DNA of 64,000 nucleotides from Eublepharis macularius (lineage: Eukaryota; Chordata; Lepidosauria; Squamata; Eublepharidae): contig NC_072791.1 in NCBI RefSeq assembly GCF_028583425.1, positions 196,764,311 to 196,828,310 on the forward strand, read 5' to 3'. Within the stretch, counting starts at the first letter, position 1; each line of letters starts with the position of its first letter. Below, piece after piece: positions 11,708 to 22,584 of the stretch. The notes beneath the pieces are model-generated. The model saw nothing but the letters and a program-made list of their open reading frames with translations, made no database searches and had not been told where the DNA came from. Both the position numbers and the translations under genes were made by a program.

Positions 11708-11924
11708 AAATAGTAAAAAGTCCAGTAGCACCTTTAAGATGAACCAACTTTATTGTAGCATAAGCTTTCAAGAGCCACAGCTCTCTTCGTCAGATGCATC
11801 TGACAAAGAGTGCTGTGGTTCTCAAAAGCTTATGCTACAATAAAGTTGCTTTGTCTTAAAGGTGCTACAGGACTCTACTGTTTTGCTACTACAGACTAAC
11901 ATAGCTAACTCCTTTAGATCTACG
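11708..11924 (+). mobile_element. Head-to-head retroelement, family B, copy 1
   Basis: Inverted copies meet at the self-complementary centre TCAGATGCATCTGA near 11800. The right copy runs through 'GGTGCTACAGGACTC' to 'ACAGACTAACATAGC' and is longer than the left. A perfect 12-bp duplication CTCCTGTTTTCA flanks it at 11696-11707 and 11925-11936. The family is abundant in reptile genomes, from recognition. Confidence 0.85.
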
Positions 11925-11970
11925 CTCCTGTTTTCATTTATTAAAGACCTGGGTGTCCTCAGAGCTTGGA

Positions 11971-12406
11971 ATAAAGATGGGCACGAACTGGAAAAAAACC
12001 TGAACCATGTGGTTTGTGGATCATCAAATTTCACGAACCATGAACCATGAACTTTCACGAACCTGCCCCCAGTTCGTGAACCAGTTCATTTGGTTCATGA
12101 ACATGTCACATCCAGGTCAGAAAACCGTCACTTCCAGGTCAGCAGAAGGTCACTTCCAGGCCAGCAGAAGGTCACTTCTGAGTCAGCAGAAGGTCTGCAG
12201 GAAGTCCCCCCCTGTTGCCTAGGAAACTGATTGATCAGCACCAGGCTGTCTGCAGTAACGAACCAAAAAATGAACCAAATGAACCAGCCTAAAGTTCATG
12301 GCGGTTCATCAGAAATGGGATCTGATGAACCGCTGGTTCGCAAACCACGAACTGGCCTGGTTCATCGTGAATTTTGTTTCGTATTTTGGTTCATGCCCAT
12401 CTCTAG
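11971..12406. mobile_element. MITE of the 'GATGGGCACGAAC' family, copy 1
   Basis: Starts AAAGATGGGCACGAAC and ends GTTCATGCCCATCTCTA. Subterminal GAACCA/TGGTTC motifs are repeated many times, and the middle holds three to four 'AGGTCACTTCC' direct repeats (12115-12195). Confidence 0.7.
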
Positions 12407-12660
12407 GTCTCCTGACCTGAGGGAGCCTTGAACTCATAGGAAAAACAGATTCAGGGGAAGGCTTCCCATCCTTTTTTCTCTCATTTTCTTTTTTGTATTA
12501 TAAGCTGCTTTGGATTTCTAGAGGGGGGAGGAAGGAAGTGGAATATAATTAAGTAAACTCTCTCTTGTTCAAGGGATGGAAATTGCCTAGAGAATAGCTA
12601 TGCACGTTTCAAGCTTACATGACTGCATGGAACTGATTTCCTTTAAAGTGTAGCCTTTCC

Positions 12661-12856
12661 TGACCTGAATAGCCCAGGTAAGCCTGATCTCATCAGATCT
12701 CAGAAGCTAAGCAGGGTTGGCCTTGATTAGTAATTGGATGGGAGACTTTCAACAAAGACCAAGGTTGCAGAGCCAGGCAATTGCAAACCACCTGTTAGTC
12801 TCCTGCCATGAAAACCCCATCATGGGTTGCATAAATTAGCTATGACTTGAGGATAC
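12661..12856 (+). mobile_element. 5S rRNA-derived SINE
   Basis: The head matches vertebrate 5S rRNA: CTGATCTCATCAGATCTC, AGAAGCTAAGCAGGGTTGG, TAATTGGATGGGAGAC. The tail GCAAACCACCTGTTAGTC and GAAAACCCCATCATGGG, then CTATGACTTGAGG, is the BovB-like tail of squamate SINEs. Confidence 0.88.
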
Positions 12857-13378
12857 TCTCTACCAAGTTGTAGCCTAAAACTGTTTATTTTTAAAGATTT
12901 TGCTACAAACTATAAATAGCCCTACAATACGTGTTAGGAAGTATGTCCTGTTGGAATCTTCCAAAGCATTTGGAAAATGACTATACATTGAATAAAACAA
13001 GTTTAGAAATGAACAGATTACAAATGAACTAAAGCAAATGTTTTATAGTTATATAACCTCAAGAAAACAGCTGAATCAAAATTACTCTCTTTTTCAAACG
13101 AAATTTTTTGGTAATGTCAAAAAATATCTTCCCTTGCTGGGGACTTTTGGCATTCCTTATTTAAATACTTGCTTATTCATTGACAATGTCCTCACTTGCC
13201 TTCAGTGACATCCTCATGTCGCAATATCTGAATGGTAGTAAAAGATTTGATGTTATCCTGTTCAGAGAGTGAAGATCCCTGATTGGCTAGGAAGAAGGAA
13301 GCAGCAGCCCACAAAAGGGACCAATGCAGGAATATAAGACACAAATAAAGTGATTATTTCCCCGACTTTTTCAGGTGT

Positions 13379-13523
13379 TGATTCCACACACATTGGATAA
13401 TGCACTTCCAATCCTCTTTAGAGATCATTTGGAACTGAATTTTTCTAGTGTGAAACAAAAAACCCACTTCCAAAGGATAGCTAAAGTGCACTGAAAGTGC
13501 ATTATCCAATGTGTGCGGAATCA
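13379..13523. mobile_element. 145-bp palindromic MITE, copy 1
   Basis: Starts TGATTCCACACACATTGG and ends CCAATGTGTGCGGAATCA, with inverted arms of about 60 bp. It is the same family as 49704-49853. Confidence 0.75.
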
Positions 13524-14018
13524 GACAATTCCTGCCTCACTAAAAGTTGATAGTTTCTACCAAGGATCAGAAATAGGGAGACTTTGGGTGTGGTTCTAGT
13601 TTTCAGTCCTGATAGATGAAGCACCCCTCATTCATTTCATAACCTGCAGGGCCTTTCCAACCTTTCTTTGACAGCTCTAGATGAAAGACCGAAAGCCATG
13701 GAGATCTTTTGCCATTACCATTTATCTCCAGTTCTGCCTTTTTATAAACTTACTTTCCAACAGAAGGGAGAAAAACAAGTAACGAGTAGGGATGACAATG
13801 ACATAGGCTTACATTCTGAGCATCCGTGGTGGCAATTGTTAGTCCATGCTTAAAAACATTCCCTGCTGCTTTGAATCATAGTCTTAAATTCATCATATCA
13901 AGCTAAGGATCTCCAGCAGCAACGGCTGTTTTAAAACTGAGGTCTCTGCTCCACGAACCCTCCCCCGTGTCCCTCATCCACCACAGGAATCAGTTTTTGA
14001 AAGGGGAACTCTATTGCT

Positions 14019-14258
14019 CAGAGCAGAACCACAAGTGACAAAAGGCACAGATTGGACACTTGTCTGCTTCCCTCAAGTTTTGATGGGAAATGTAGGCATC
14101 CTGGTCTCGCAGCTTCGCTCTCTGACTGCTGTCCAATGGACTTTTCAACTGTCACTTGTCCAACATTCCGCCAAGCTGCCTACATTTCCCATCAAAACTT
14201 GAGGGAAGCAGACAAGTGTCCAATCTGTGCCTTTTGTCACTTGTGGTTCTGCTCTCAG
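14019..14258. mobile_element. Palindromic MITE 'GAGCAGAACCACAAGTGAC', copy 1
   Basis: Arms of about 80 bp are almost perfectly mirrored: both carry ACAAGTGACAAAAGGCAC and CTCAAGTTTTGATGGGAAAT. The core between them is about 70 bp. Confidence 0.82.
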
Positions 14259-15889
14259 TTAAAACCAGATCCAGATTTTTGTGGGTAGGGCAGTGTTGGG
14301 CTCTGGTAATGAAAAATGGGGGGGGGGGTATGCCCAAATTTGAGATTCTGCATCCCCCTCCATTATGACACTCGGCGTTCTCATATTTTATGTATAGATA
14401 CAGCAGATATTCTAGTAAAAAACAACAACAACACCCAAACTATATGTGCAAGATTTTGTTTCTGTTACTATACATGACTAGTTTGGCTCCTTTAATATCA
14501 AAGCAAAACATAGCAATTTAAAAGCAGTAGAGTGGCTTTAAAGCTGTCTTCTGGCAAAGCATGCCCAACTGCCATACCCAGCGTGAGCTCTCTCTCAAGC
14601 TTCGCAGTAACACCATCGCACAGACACTTCAGTTTCTCCTCGAATCATTAATTTGTCCCGACTCCCACACAGTGTTTTTAAAGTGGGAATTCATGATTTA
14701 TAGTTGGTCTCTATTAATCTTTAAGATAACTTAAGAACTCTCCTATAAATCATGACTTGGCCCACTTCATTACCTCTATATTATTTTTAATATTGTAGAT
14801 GAAAAGGCAAGGCCACCGTTACCCAAAGCTGGATAATTCTCCAGCGTATCTTAATTTTGTGTAACTTTGAATATAGTATTTATTTCCCATGATATTAGAC
14901 ATAAAAAAACAAACCTGAGGATTCAGGATGAAAATAATTTTCTCCTCTAAACACAGCCAATAAACTTTTGGGACCACCAAACAGAATCTTCTGAAAGTGA
15001 ACATCAAAATTAAAGCCACTGTATCCATACGTCACAGACCTTATACAACCAACTCTGGTAAAATCCCTCATTTCTGGGAACATTTTGATGTAAGCCTGCC
15101 CAGAAGATGACTTTATCACACATTAGGTGCAGCTTCTGTGGTGGAAGATGTAATAAAATGGTTCCCCATATCCACCTCATTCAACACAATTATCATATAG
15201 TCAATGACTTGAATTCTGTTTCGGTGCTCAATGGATTTTCCAAATGTGACTGAAAGGAAACGAAAAACTGTTTGTTGCAAAAGTAAATAAGATAGACAAG
15301 AAAACAGGTGGATGGGAGGAGTAAGTACAAAATGTTCTAGCAAAACAGAATGGCTTCATAACTCCGTATCTTCACATTGACAGCCATAAAACCTTCTGAA
15401 CCTCTCTGAGAGAACAGAATGATGCAGATTTCAAAAGCGTGCTCATATACCAGATGACGGGGATGTACCGCATGTGGCTCATTCAAGGGGAAGATGTCAA
15501 GAATTCTCTCTTTGTAGTTAGAGCTTTGTCTTCTGGGTGCTAGCTTTTCTGAATGAAGCTCTTCAGCATCTCATTTGCACAATGATCCAGCACTGCCTTC
15601 CCCTCCCATAATTGTTTAACTTGGTTAGATTCAGCAAGTCTGATTGCCTTGGCTATATGAGTACAGCTTGACAAGTAGCAATCGAGCAATCATAAAAACA
15701 GTCATAAAACCACCATTTTAATGTACTCTGTAAGGCTGAGTTTATTCACAGTGGCCAAATGAATCACAATGCTCAGCTATTAAGATCTGGATAACGAATC
15801 AGTTGGGCCATCATGGAAACGAAAAGGAAGTAAAACCAACAGATTTCTCACATTTAGATAAAAACATTTCTTCCCCTGCTTAGGTGGGC
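14259..15889. other. Intergenic, unique, with an exon-like site
   Basis: A ten-G run lies near 14320. On the minus strand a good acceptor (CGTTTCCTTTCAG, ending near 15250) precedes about 45 open codons (to about 15118). There is no recognisable protein and no convincing donor. Confidence 0.4.
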
Positions 15890-16246
15890 AAATCTTGCAG
15901 ACTGCCTGCAGAGATTGAGGGGGGACATGATTGCTCTCTTGAAATATCTGAAAGGCTGTCATTTGGAGGAGGGCAAGGAGCTGTTCCAGTTGGCAGCGGA
16001 GGATAGGACTCGAAGCAACAGGCTTAAATTACATGCAGAAAGGTACCGGCTGGGTATTAGGAAAAACTTTTTCATGGTCTGAGTAGTTCAAAGGTGGAAT
16101 CAGCTGCCTGGGGAGGTGGTGAGCTCCCCTTCACTGACAGTTTTCAAAAAGAGGCTGGATGAATATTTGTCAGGGATGGTTTAGGCTCATCCTGCATTGG
16201 GCAGGGAGTTAGACTAGAAGGTCTGTATGGCCCCTTCCAACTCTGT
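15890..16246 (+). mobile_element. CR1-like LINE 3' end
   Basis: Typical text in order: GACATGATTGCTCTCTTGAA, GGCTGTCATTTGGAGGAGGG, TTAGGAAAAACTTTTTCATG, GGAATCAGCTGCCTGGGGAG, and GGCCCCTTCCAACTCTGTGA at the end. It is 5'-truncated, as is usual for CR1, and has no intact frame. Confidence 0.82.
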
Positions 16247-16311
16247 GATTAGTGGAGAACAAAATTAATTTCACAGACAAATTAAGTAAAAACAAGATCC
16301 TATATTTCTAT

Positions 16312-16501
16312 CCGGAGAACTGGGTTTGATTCCCCACTCCTCCACTTGAAGCCTCCTGGGAGCTCTCTCAGCCCCACCCACCTCATAGAGTGTTTTGTTG
16401 TGGGGATAATAACAACATACTTTGTAAATCGCTTTGAGTGGGTGTTAAGTCATCCTGAAGGGCGGTATATAAATCAAAGGAGGAGGAGGAGGAGGAGGAG
16501 G
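16312..16501 (+). mobile_element. SINE with 'GGCGGTATATAAATC' tail, 5'-truncated
   Basis: Starts at the B box (GGGTTTGATTCCCC), continues through GCCCCACCCACCTCATAG, and ends GGCGGTATATAAATCAAAGG with a (GGA)n tail. Confidence 0.8.
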
Positions 16502-17919
16502 ATGCTGTTGGAGAATTTTCCCAACTGTTCATCCCCTTGCCCTGGTTCCTTGTGGCCCCCTAACTTTTATCACCTTCTTGTCAAAGACCAGAAGAGAGAC
16601 TAAGACACTTGCCCCTACCACCAATAATTTCTGTTCAAAATGCAGTTCCACATAATATTTCTCCTCCTTACAACTGTTGTACAAGCTTCCTTAGGTTTCC
16701 CCCCATGTTAGCAGAAACCAGAGGAAGAAGACTGTTATACAGAGATCAACGGATATAGGGGATGGAGAAGGGTGCTGGAGAAAGAAAGCAGTTCTTATTC
16801 TCCCGATCTACTCTGCACAACTTTTCATTCATTCCTAATAGGCAGAGGTTGCCCAACTTTATTATGCAGCTTGATGTCTTCTAAAGAGATTCATGTGGTG
16901 ATAGACGTTGAAGAGCAGTATGGGGTAACTACCAGCCACATGCAGGCTATCTGATCAGATGTGCCATTTTGGCAAAGTTTCGAAAATCAGTGAGTGGGTG
17001 GTGCAGCCCCAAGAAAGACCGCAATCCCTGTAAAGGCTAATAAATTCACACAGCACAAGGGGTTGGCAGTTTTCTTCTGACCTTTATCTAATTCTTGATT
17101 GATTAAATGCTTATGCAAAGCAGCAGGGCCAAATTTTATCTTAATTGCACAACAGTCTCGTTAGCCTCAGCTGAACTGGAAGCAAGCTTGCAATTACCCT
17201 GCTGAGCTCCTGTCCGTGTTTTAGGCCTGATTGTCACTCAAGTGATCTTGCAGATATTCCACTTCACAGTAGAAATATGTAAATTTGGCATTTGGAATGG
17301 CCTCTGCTTTGGAATGCCAGCTTGCTCTTGCTTGGAGAAGATCACGTTCTATTACAGGTGTCAGTTGCCGTCTAAAATCCATGTCCTCCTAGCAAGACAT
17401 TTTTCTATTTACTAGCTCCAAATATTTTGGATTTCTTTCTTCCTCATGAGTTGTAGCAACCCAAGTCCCTGTTGATCATAGAATTTCCTCCATATTATGA
17501 TCACACTCCAGTTAGCCTGTGGAGGGAGGGAAAGAACACACGGTGGTGGCCCTTCTCGTGTTGACTATATAGAGTTGTACATGCCCTAGAAAGCGATAGC
17601 TAGTCAATGTATGCCTAGAAAACAGACACAAATATGTAATTTTCATAAGCAGTGAACTTCAGTGATAAGCAATTTTCTGTCTTAGCTTTTAACAACGAGA
17701 CAGAGAGGGCAGCAAATTAGATTGTATCAGTGGTTCTCATCTGACTCCTTCACTCTGTGATCAATGCCACTTTTAGGGAGGAGGAAATTCCTACATGCTT
17801 GAAGGAGGAAATGGTAAGGCCCCTCCTAAAGAAATGTTCTCAGAAGACATGTTACTTAATAGGCCCTTTTTTCTGCACTGGGACTTAAGAGTAAACAGCT
17901 TTAGCAACAAAACAAAACA
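16502..17919. other. Intergenic, unique
   Basis: No repeat, exon or RNA gene recognised. Confidence 0.45.
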
Positions 17920-17931
17920 CATTCTTCAACA

Positions 17932-18154
17932 GTAGAAAAGAACAAGATTCCAGTAGCACCTATAAGCCTAAGAAAATTTGTGGTAGGGTATGAGCTTTCA
18001 TGAACCACACCTCACTTCAGATACAGCTGAAGAAGGGAGTTCTGGCTCACAAAAGCTCCTACCCTACTACAAATTTTCTTAGTCTTACAGGTGCTACTGG
18101 ACTCTTGCTCTTTTCTATTGCTACAGATAGACTAACACGGCTACCCGTCTTGAT
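17932..18154 (+). mobile_element. Head-to-head retroelement, family B, copy 2
   Basis: The left reverse copy starts at GTAGAAAAGAACAAG. The right copy ends in 'GACTAACACGGCTACCC'. A 12-bp duplication CATTYTTCAACA (one mismatch) is at 17920-17931 and 18155-18166. The core reads CTGAAGAAGGGAG then, after the loop, CTCACAAAAGCTCC, a decayed version of the family's GAAA-containing core. Confidence 0.83.
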
Positions 18155-18382
18155 CATTTTTCAACATAATCAGAAAAACCTTTGAGAGCTCTCAAGCCTC
18201 TATCTCGATCAGTGACACATGACAGAATCTGAACTGCTGGCATTTAATTTTCGAAATGGACTTGACTTTCTATTTGTAATATGTTATCTCTCTGTCTTAC
18301 TGTAGCCTTTTATTGTCAACTATATAACTATAAAACTATATAAAAAGGGGTCCAGAAACACACTTTGCATGCATACTGGCAT

Positions 18383-18613
18383 GAGAGCCTGGATGGTGTA
18401 GTGACTATAGTGAGAGATTAGGATCTGGGTGACCCAGGTTTGATTCCTCACTCTGCCATGGAAACCTGCTGGGTGACCATGGACAAGTCACATATTGTTA
18501 GCTTAACCTACTTTACAGGGTTGTTGTGACAAAAAACAGAGGAGAGGAAAATTATGTAAGCTGCTTTGGGTCCACATGGGGGAGGTGAGATATAAATCAA
18601 GTAAAAAAAATTT
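18383..18613 (+). mobile_element. tRNA-derived SINE, complete
   Basis: The head has an A-box-like GGATGGTGTAGTGAC and a B-box-like GGTTTGATTCC. The body is CTCTGCCATGGAAACC and CTTAACCTACTTTACAGGG. The tail is GATATAAATCAAGTAAAAAA. A pol III tRNA-type promoter is implied. Confidence 0.8.
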
Positions 18614-19102
18614 TTTAAAGAAGCATAATGCCCTAATTCTTATCCCACCTAATTATCTTGCGCTCATGCGAATGGGGTGTTCCACAGTAGCCCATTTTAA
18701 CCCCTTTCCTCTCCTCTACCATAGAGTTTATGGCAATTCCTAGAGCTAACACTGTCAATTCCAGATTGTACCCCAGAAGTAACACGGCAGCATCTAGGCC
18801 AAAGCCTTATTTTTATTGTTTTCTTCCTCCTGCTCTGAGGAGCAGCGGGCAACAGACAAAATTACATGGAGATTGTCTGCCACAAGCGGGCAAATGGTAA
18901 ACCTGAGAGGAACACAGGAAAACCTGTGTAAGTAGAGCTGGATACGTGCTTGAGTCAGAATTATGTAAAGTGGATCCCATTTTGAAAATAGAGGTGATGG
19001 GGATCCTGGGCCTGGAAGAAGGTTGAAGATCACTCAGTTAACTGAGAACCTGTGCATTTTCCTATAAATGAATGCACACGTGCATTCTGTGGTCAGGAAG
19101 AA
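18614..19102. other. Intergenic, with a MITE remnant
   Basis: About 18680-18790 carries TTTATGGCAATTCCTAGAGC, a remnant of the GTTGCCAG-group MITE. The rest is unique. Confidence 0.45.
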
Positions 19103-19116
19103 AATATAAAAGTACT

Positions 19117-19493
19117 ATGGTTGTTTTGGGTTTTCCGGGCTGTATTGCCGTGGTCTTGGCATTGTAGTTCCTGATGTTTCGCCAGCAGCTGTGGCTGACA
19201 TCTTCAGAGGTGTAGCACCAAAAGACAAGGATCTCTCAGTGTCACAGTGTGGAAAAGATGTTGGCAGGTCATTTGTATCTACTCAGGAGGGGTGGGTAGA
19301 GTAGATACAAATGACCTGCCAACATCTTTTCCACACTGTGACACTGAGAGATCCTTGTCTTTTGGTGCTACACCTCTGAAGATGCCAGCCACAGCTGCTG
19401 GCGAAACGTCAGGAACTACAATGCCAAGACCACGGCAATACAGCCCGGAAAACCCACAACAACCATTGTTCTCCGGCCATGAAAGCCTTCGAC
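19117..19493 (+). mobile_element. Head-to-head Penelope-like element, family A, copy 1
   Basis: Two inverted copies of one short element: left arm 19117-19283 (reverse), 16-bp loop 19284-19299, right arm 19300-19493. The right arm is 27 bp longer at its 3' end. A perfect 14-bp target-site duplication, AATATAAAAGTACT, flanks it (19103-19116 and 19494-19507). Each arm carries CTGAAGA, a 6-bp stem GCCAGC/GCTGGC, and GAAACGTC, which resembles a hammerhead ribozyme core. Assignment to Penelope-like elements is inferred from this core and from the head-to-head structure. The arm-loop-arm arrangement and the duplication are seen directly. Confidence 0.85.
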
Positions 19494-20057
19494 AATATAA
19501 AAGTACTCCTTTGGAGAATCTGAAGTCAGGTTCATAGGAAGCAGCAGTTTGGTAGTCATTTGGCTTATCGGACTATGTGCATCCCCAGGGCGATGCATTC
19601 AAATCTCGAATTGCATCTCCAGAACACCAAGTGGGGTCAGCTGCTCCACCGGAGATAGACTCACTTCTGAGTCAAGATGCTCAGCATGAGATTGACTCCA
19701 CCAATTTGACGTTGACACAGGTAGTGTTCAAATACTGAAGCAATATTGGGAATAGTGCTTGGCTGTCAATAAAACAGTTGCTGCATATGCATGAATCTTT
19801 CCAACTAGGTTTCTTTTTTAAAAGATCCAGTAGCACAAACACAAATATGTCAGGTGGTTCATTAAAAAGCCAAATCAGTTTGATTTCTTATGCGTGCTTT
19901 TTACAGCAACGGAGCTTACTTGATTTTTTCCTTGATCATTCGTCTGTGTCACAAAGAAGCTTTTCGTCTCATTTTGAGCTAGGCAGCACTGTTTCTATTT
20001 TCATTCAAAAGAACATTCAAATAACTTTACTTTTTTACCTCTGCACCAGTCTCTACT

Positions 20058-20325
20058 AGGGTTGTCAGTTCTCCCTGGAAACTGGTAGGAGGGTGTGGTA
20101 CTCACCGGTGCTCTTTCCTTTGCACATGCAATATGAGCTCATGCATTCCTGGCCTGATATTGCATTGGCCATGGGTCTGCTCCTGTGCTTTGTGTAGGGC
20201 CATTTCTTTAAGAGTCTTTCTGTTTGGGGCTGAAGTTGGCCCCATGCAAAGTACAGGAGCACTCCCACAGAACAATGACATCACTTCTGGAAGTGCCCTT
20301 GTCATCCCCAGCCTGGGAACCCTCA
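20058..20325. mobile_element. hAT-like MITE with AGGGTTG ends
   Basis: Starts AGGGTTGTCAG and ends CTGGGAACCCTCA. A perfect 8-bp duplication TCTCTACT (9 bp if the next A is counted) lies at 20050-20057 and 20326-20333. Confidence 0.78.
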
Positions 20326-20333
20326 TCTCTACT

Positions 20334-22189
20334 AAATCTGCTCTTTATCAGCACAGTTTGCCCCCATTCACTGCTGTGTCAGAGGTGTGTTCCCATATCC
20401 CTACACTGTTAATGGAGGAAGATCTACAAGAGCTCTCGCACAGTTTAAGAAATGCAAAAAAAATTCCCCAGACCATCTCCTGTCATTTTTGCATGACGCT
20501 GCACTGTGAAAAAAGGAGAAAATGTGTACCGCGATGGGAGACTGAAGAATTTGAACCCACAAGCTCATGGCTTCCCCCCTCCCCCGGCCCAAGCCCAGAA
20601 CATAAGGCAGTTTAAATATCCTGCATTCAGGAGTATCTGAAGTAGCTCTACATTGGTATGGGACCACTGAATGGGTCAGTCTAAAATGTTGCTGCATTGC
20701 TGAGACAAGACTGAATGAAACCTGAACCATTGCCTTTAATCGGAGGACAATAGAAGCCAGATGGAAAATTTTCTGCAATGTTCTGTGATACGTTTTCCCC
20801 ATCCTTCCTCTATTAAAATTCATTTCTTCTTTCCAGGTTGAACTAGATAGGAACAATAATTCCACAAGATCTGCAAGGAGGGGAGGAATCCCAGCTTTCC
20901 CTTCCTTTTGCATCCCCAACCACTTTGTGTTTTCTTGCCCCCACTTGCTTCCTCCTCCTCCTCCACCTCCCTCCAGGCTCACCCAGCAGTGGCACCTCTC
21001 TCACCCCCCCCTTCCTCTTTCCCTCGGCATTTCTTTGGCCTGCCCGCCCCCTCACAGCACTGCCTTCTCTACCCGCCTGGCTCACCTGCCATCTCTTCTG
21101 TCACAGCAGTGCTCTTCCTGGCAGAGGCCCCTTCCAGTTATTCCTGCTGCCTTTAAATGTTTATGGGGTTGCTAAGCAACTCTCAAAATGGTAGCAGAGA
21201 TCTTGTAATATAGCAGGGTAAGATCTCCTTTCCCTGAGAAAAGTTAACCTTTTTCAAGTTTGAAAAAGTAGATATACGTTGAAAGGAGCATTTAAAATGG
21301 CCTTGCGAGTAAATCCGCTGAATTTTCAACGAGCCACCTGTCTAATTATGTGGATTTTTAAAAATATTTATATGATTTTCTAGATTGCAGATGCTTAAAA
21401 TCACAGATAAAAAGAATTATAATAGAAATTGAGGTGGTGGAGCAGAATCACTTGGCTGCACTTCCGTAGAGAGTCTGTTGCTTGCTGGTACTCCACATAA
21501 TCAAATGAGCCATAAATGACTTTTGCCCAAGTTCCTATCTTAAAAAAGAACACACCACAGAGCTAAAGGTGGATGTCTTCACCCCCCCTAATCTCCACCC
21601 ACACCATCCTCAGTCTGGGGTTTAGTTTGAACTTGGCATGTTACAGCTCATCCCACTGTCAAGAGTCTGAGCCAAGAACAAATGGCTCCTGAACATGTGC
21701 AGATCAAATGAAACCACCCCCTCCCCAGCCAGAAGAGGAGTGTGTTAAAACTAAAAAACCCCTCAAATATCTAATTTCAATTAATAATAGATGAACACCA
21801 CAAAGAAAAATCTTTTCTTTGAAAAATTCTTAGTGTGCTCTGACTACTTTAAAACGTCACTGACATTGCACAGTTGCTTTAACATTCATGAATGCCAATA
21901 CTTAACTACGTGCAAAGGGATAGCATGGGCTAAGGGTTAGAAAGAAGTTCATTTGCACTCACACCAACATTCACCGTAGCCCACCTTCTAGAACCAGGAT
22001 GGGGGTGCAGAGGAATACGGACTCTGGTTGGTGTAGACTACGGAAGAGAAGCTTCCTAAGCTCAGAAGGGTGTTGGAGAGGAAAGGATTTCTTGAAAGGG
22101 CGAGAACATCTCCACCCCGTGTATTACAGACCCTCATGATCACATACAAGGTAGAATCAAAGGAGGGGGTTGGCTGAGAGTGAATACAA
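20334..22189. other. Intergenic downstream of STK39
   Basis: Includes a pyrimidine-rich stretch (about 20935-21150) that yields open frames in several phases without a credible protein. It is otherwise unique. Confidence 0.45.
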
Positions 22190-22490
22190 AACAGGACCAA
22201 CCACAAAATGGCTGCTATAGGACTAAATTCAGTCATTCTCCAAACACTGAATGGTTCGACAAAATGTTGGAAGTTTCCAAGCTAAGCATGCTGCTATGAT
22301 GGAGACAGCAATTGGATGCTCTCTACAGATACAAAGCCCTCCTAGGGTTTTTTGAAGCACCTCTTACTCCAGAATAGCCAGAATAGGCTCTTTGCTTTAG
22401 AGAAGAGATACTTGGGGGAAGAAGCAAGTAGCTGCTAGGAAACACATTGGTGGGTGCCACGTTAGGGATCACTGCTCTAGGTCAGTGGCT
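22190..22490. repeat. Fragment of the 'AAAATGGCTGC' dispersed family
   Basis: Runs from ACCACAAAATGGCTGC to GTGGGTGCCACGTTAGGG. It lies just downstream of the STK39 poly(A) site and marks the end of the repeat-free 3' UTR. Confidence 0.5.
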
Positions 22491-22584
22491 AATCTAGTAC
22501 AGCAATGTTTATTTACCCATGCAAAGTGGTTAAGTTAGCCCTTCTGGCTTCAAATCATGTAAAATCATCATCAGAACAAACTCA

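Noticed and set aside
12661..12740. 5S rRNA gene
   Set aside because: Only part of 5S is present, it has many changes and it runs into a BovB-like tail, so it is a 5S-derived SINE. The same applies at 42184.
18383..18450. tRNA gene
   Set aside because: The A and B boxes are present but there is no cloverleaf; it is the head of a SINE.
20401..20982. 193-codon minus-strand frame
   Set aside because: It covers pyrimidine-rich intergenic DNA, starts with a poly-Gly run and has no domain or splice context.
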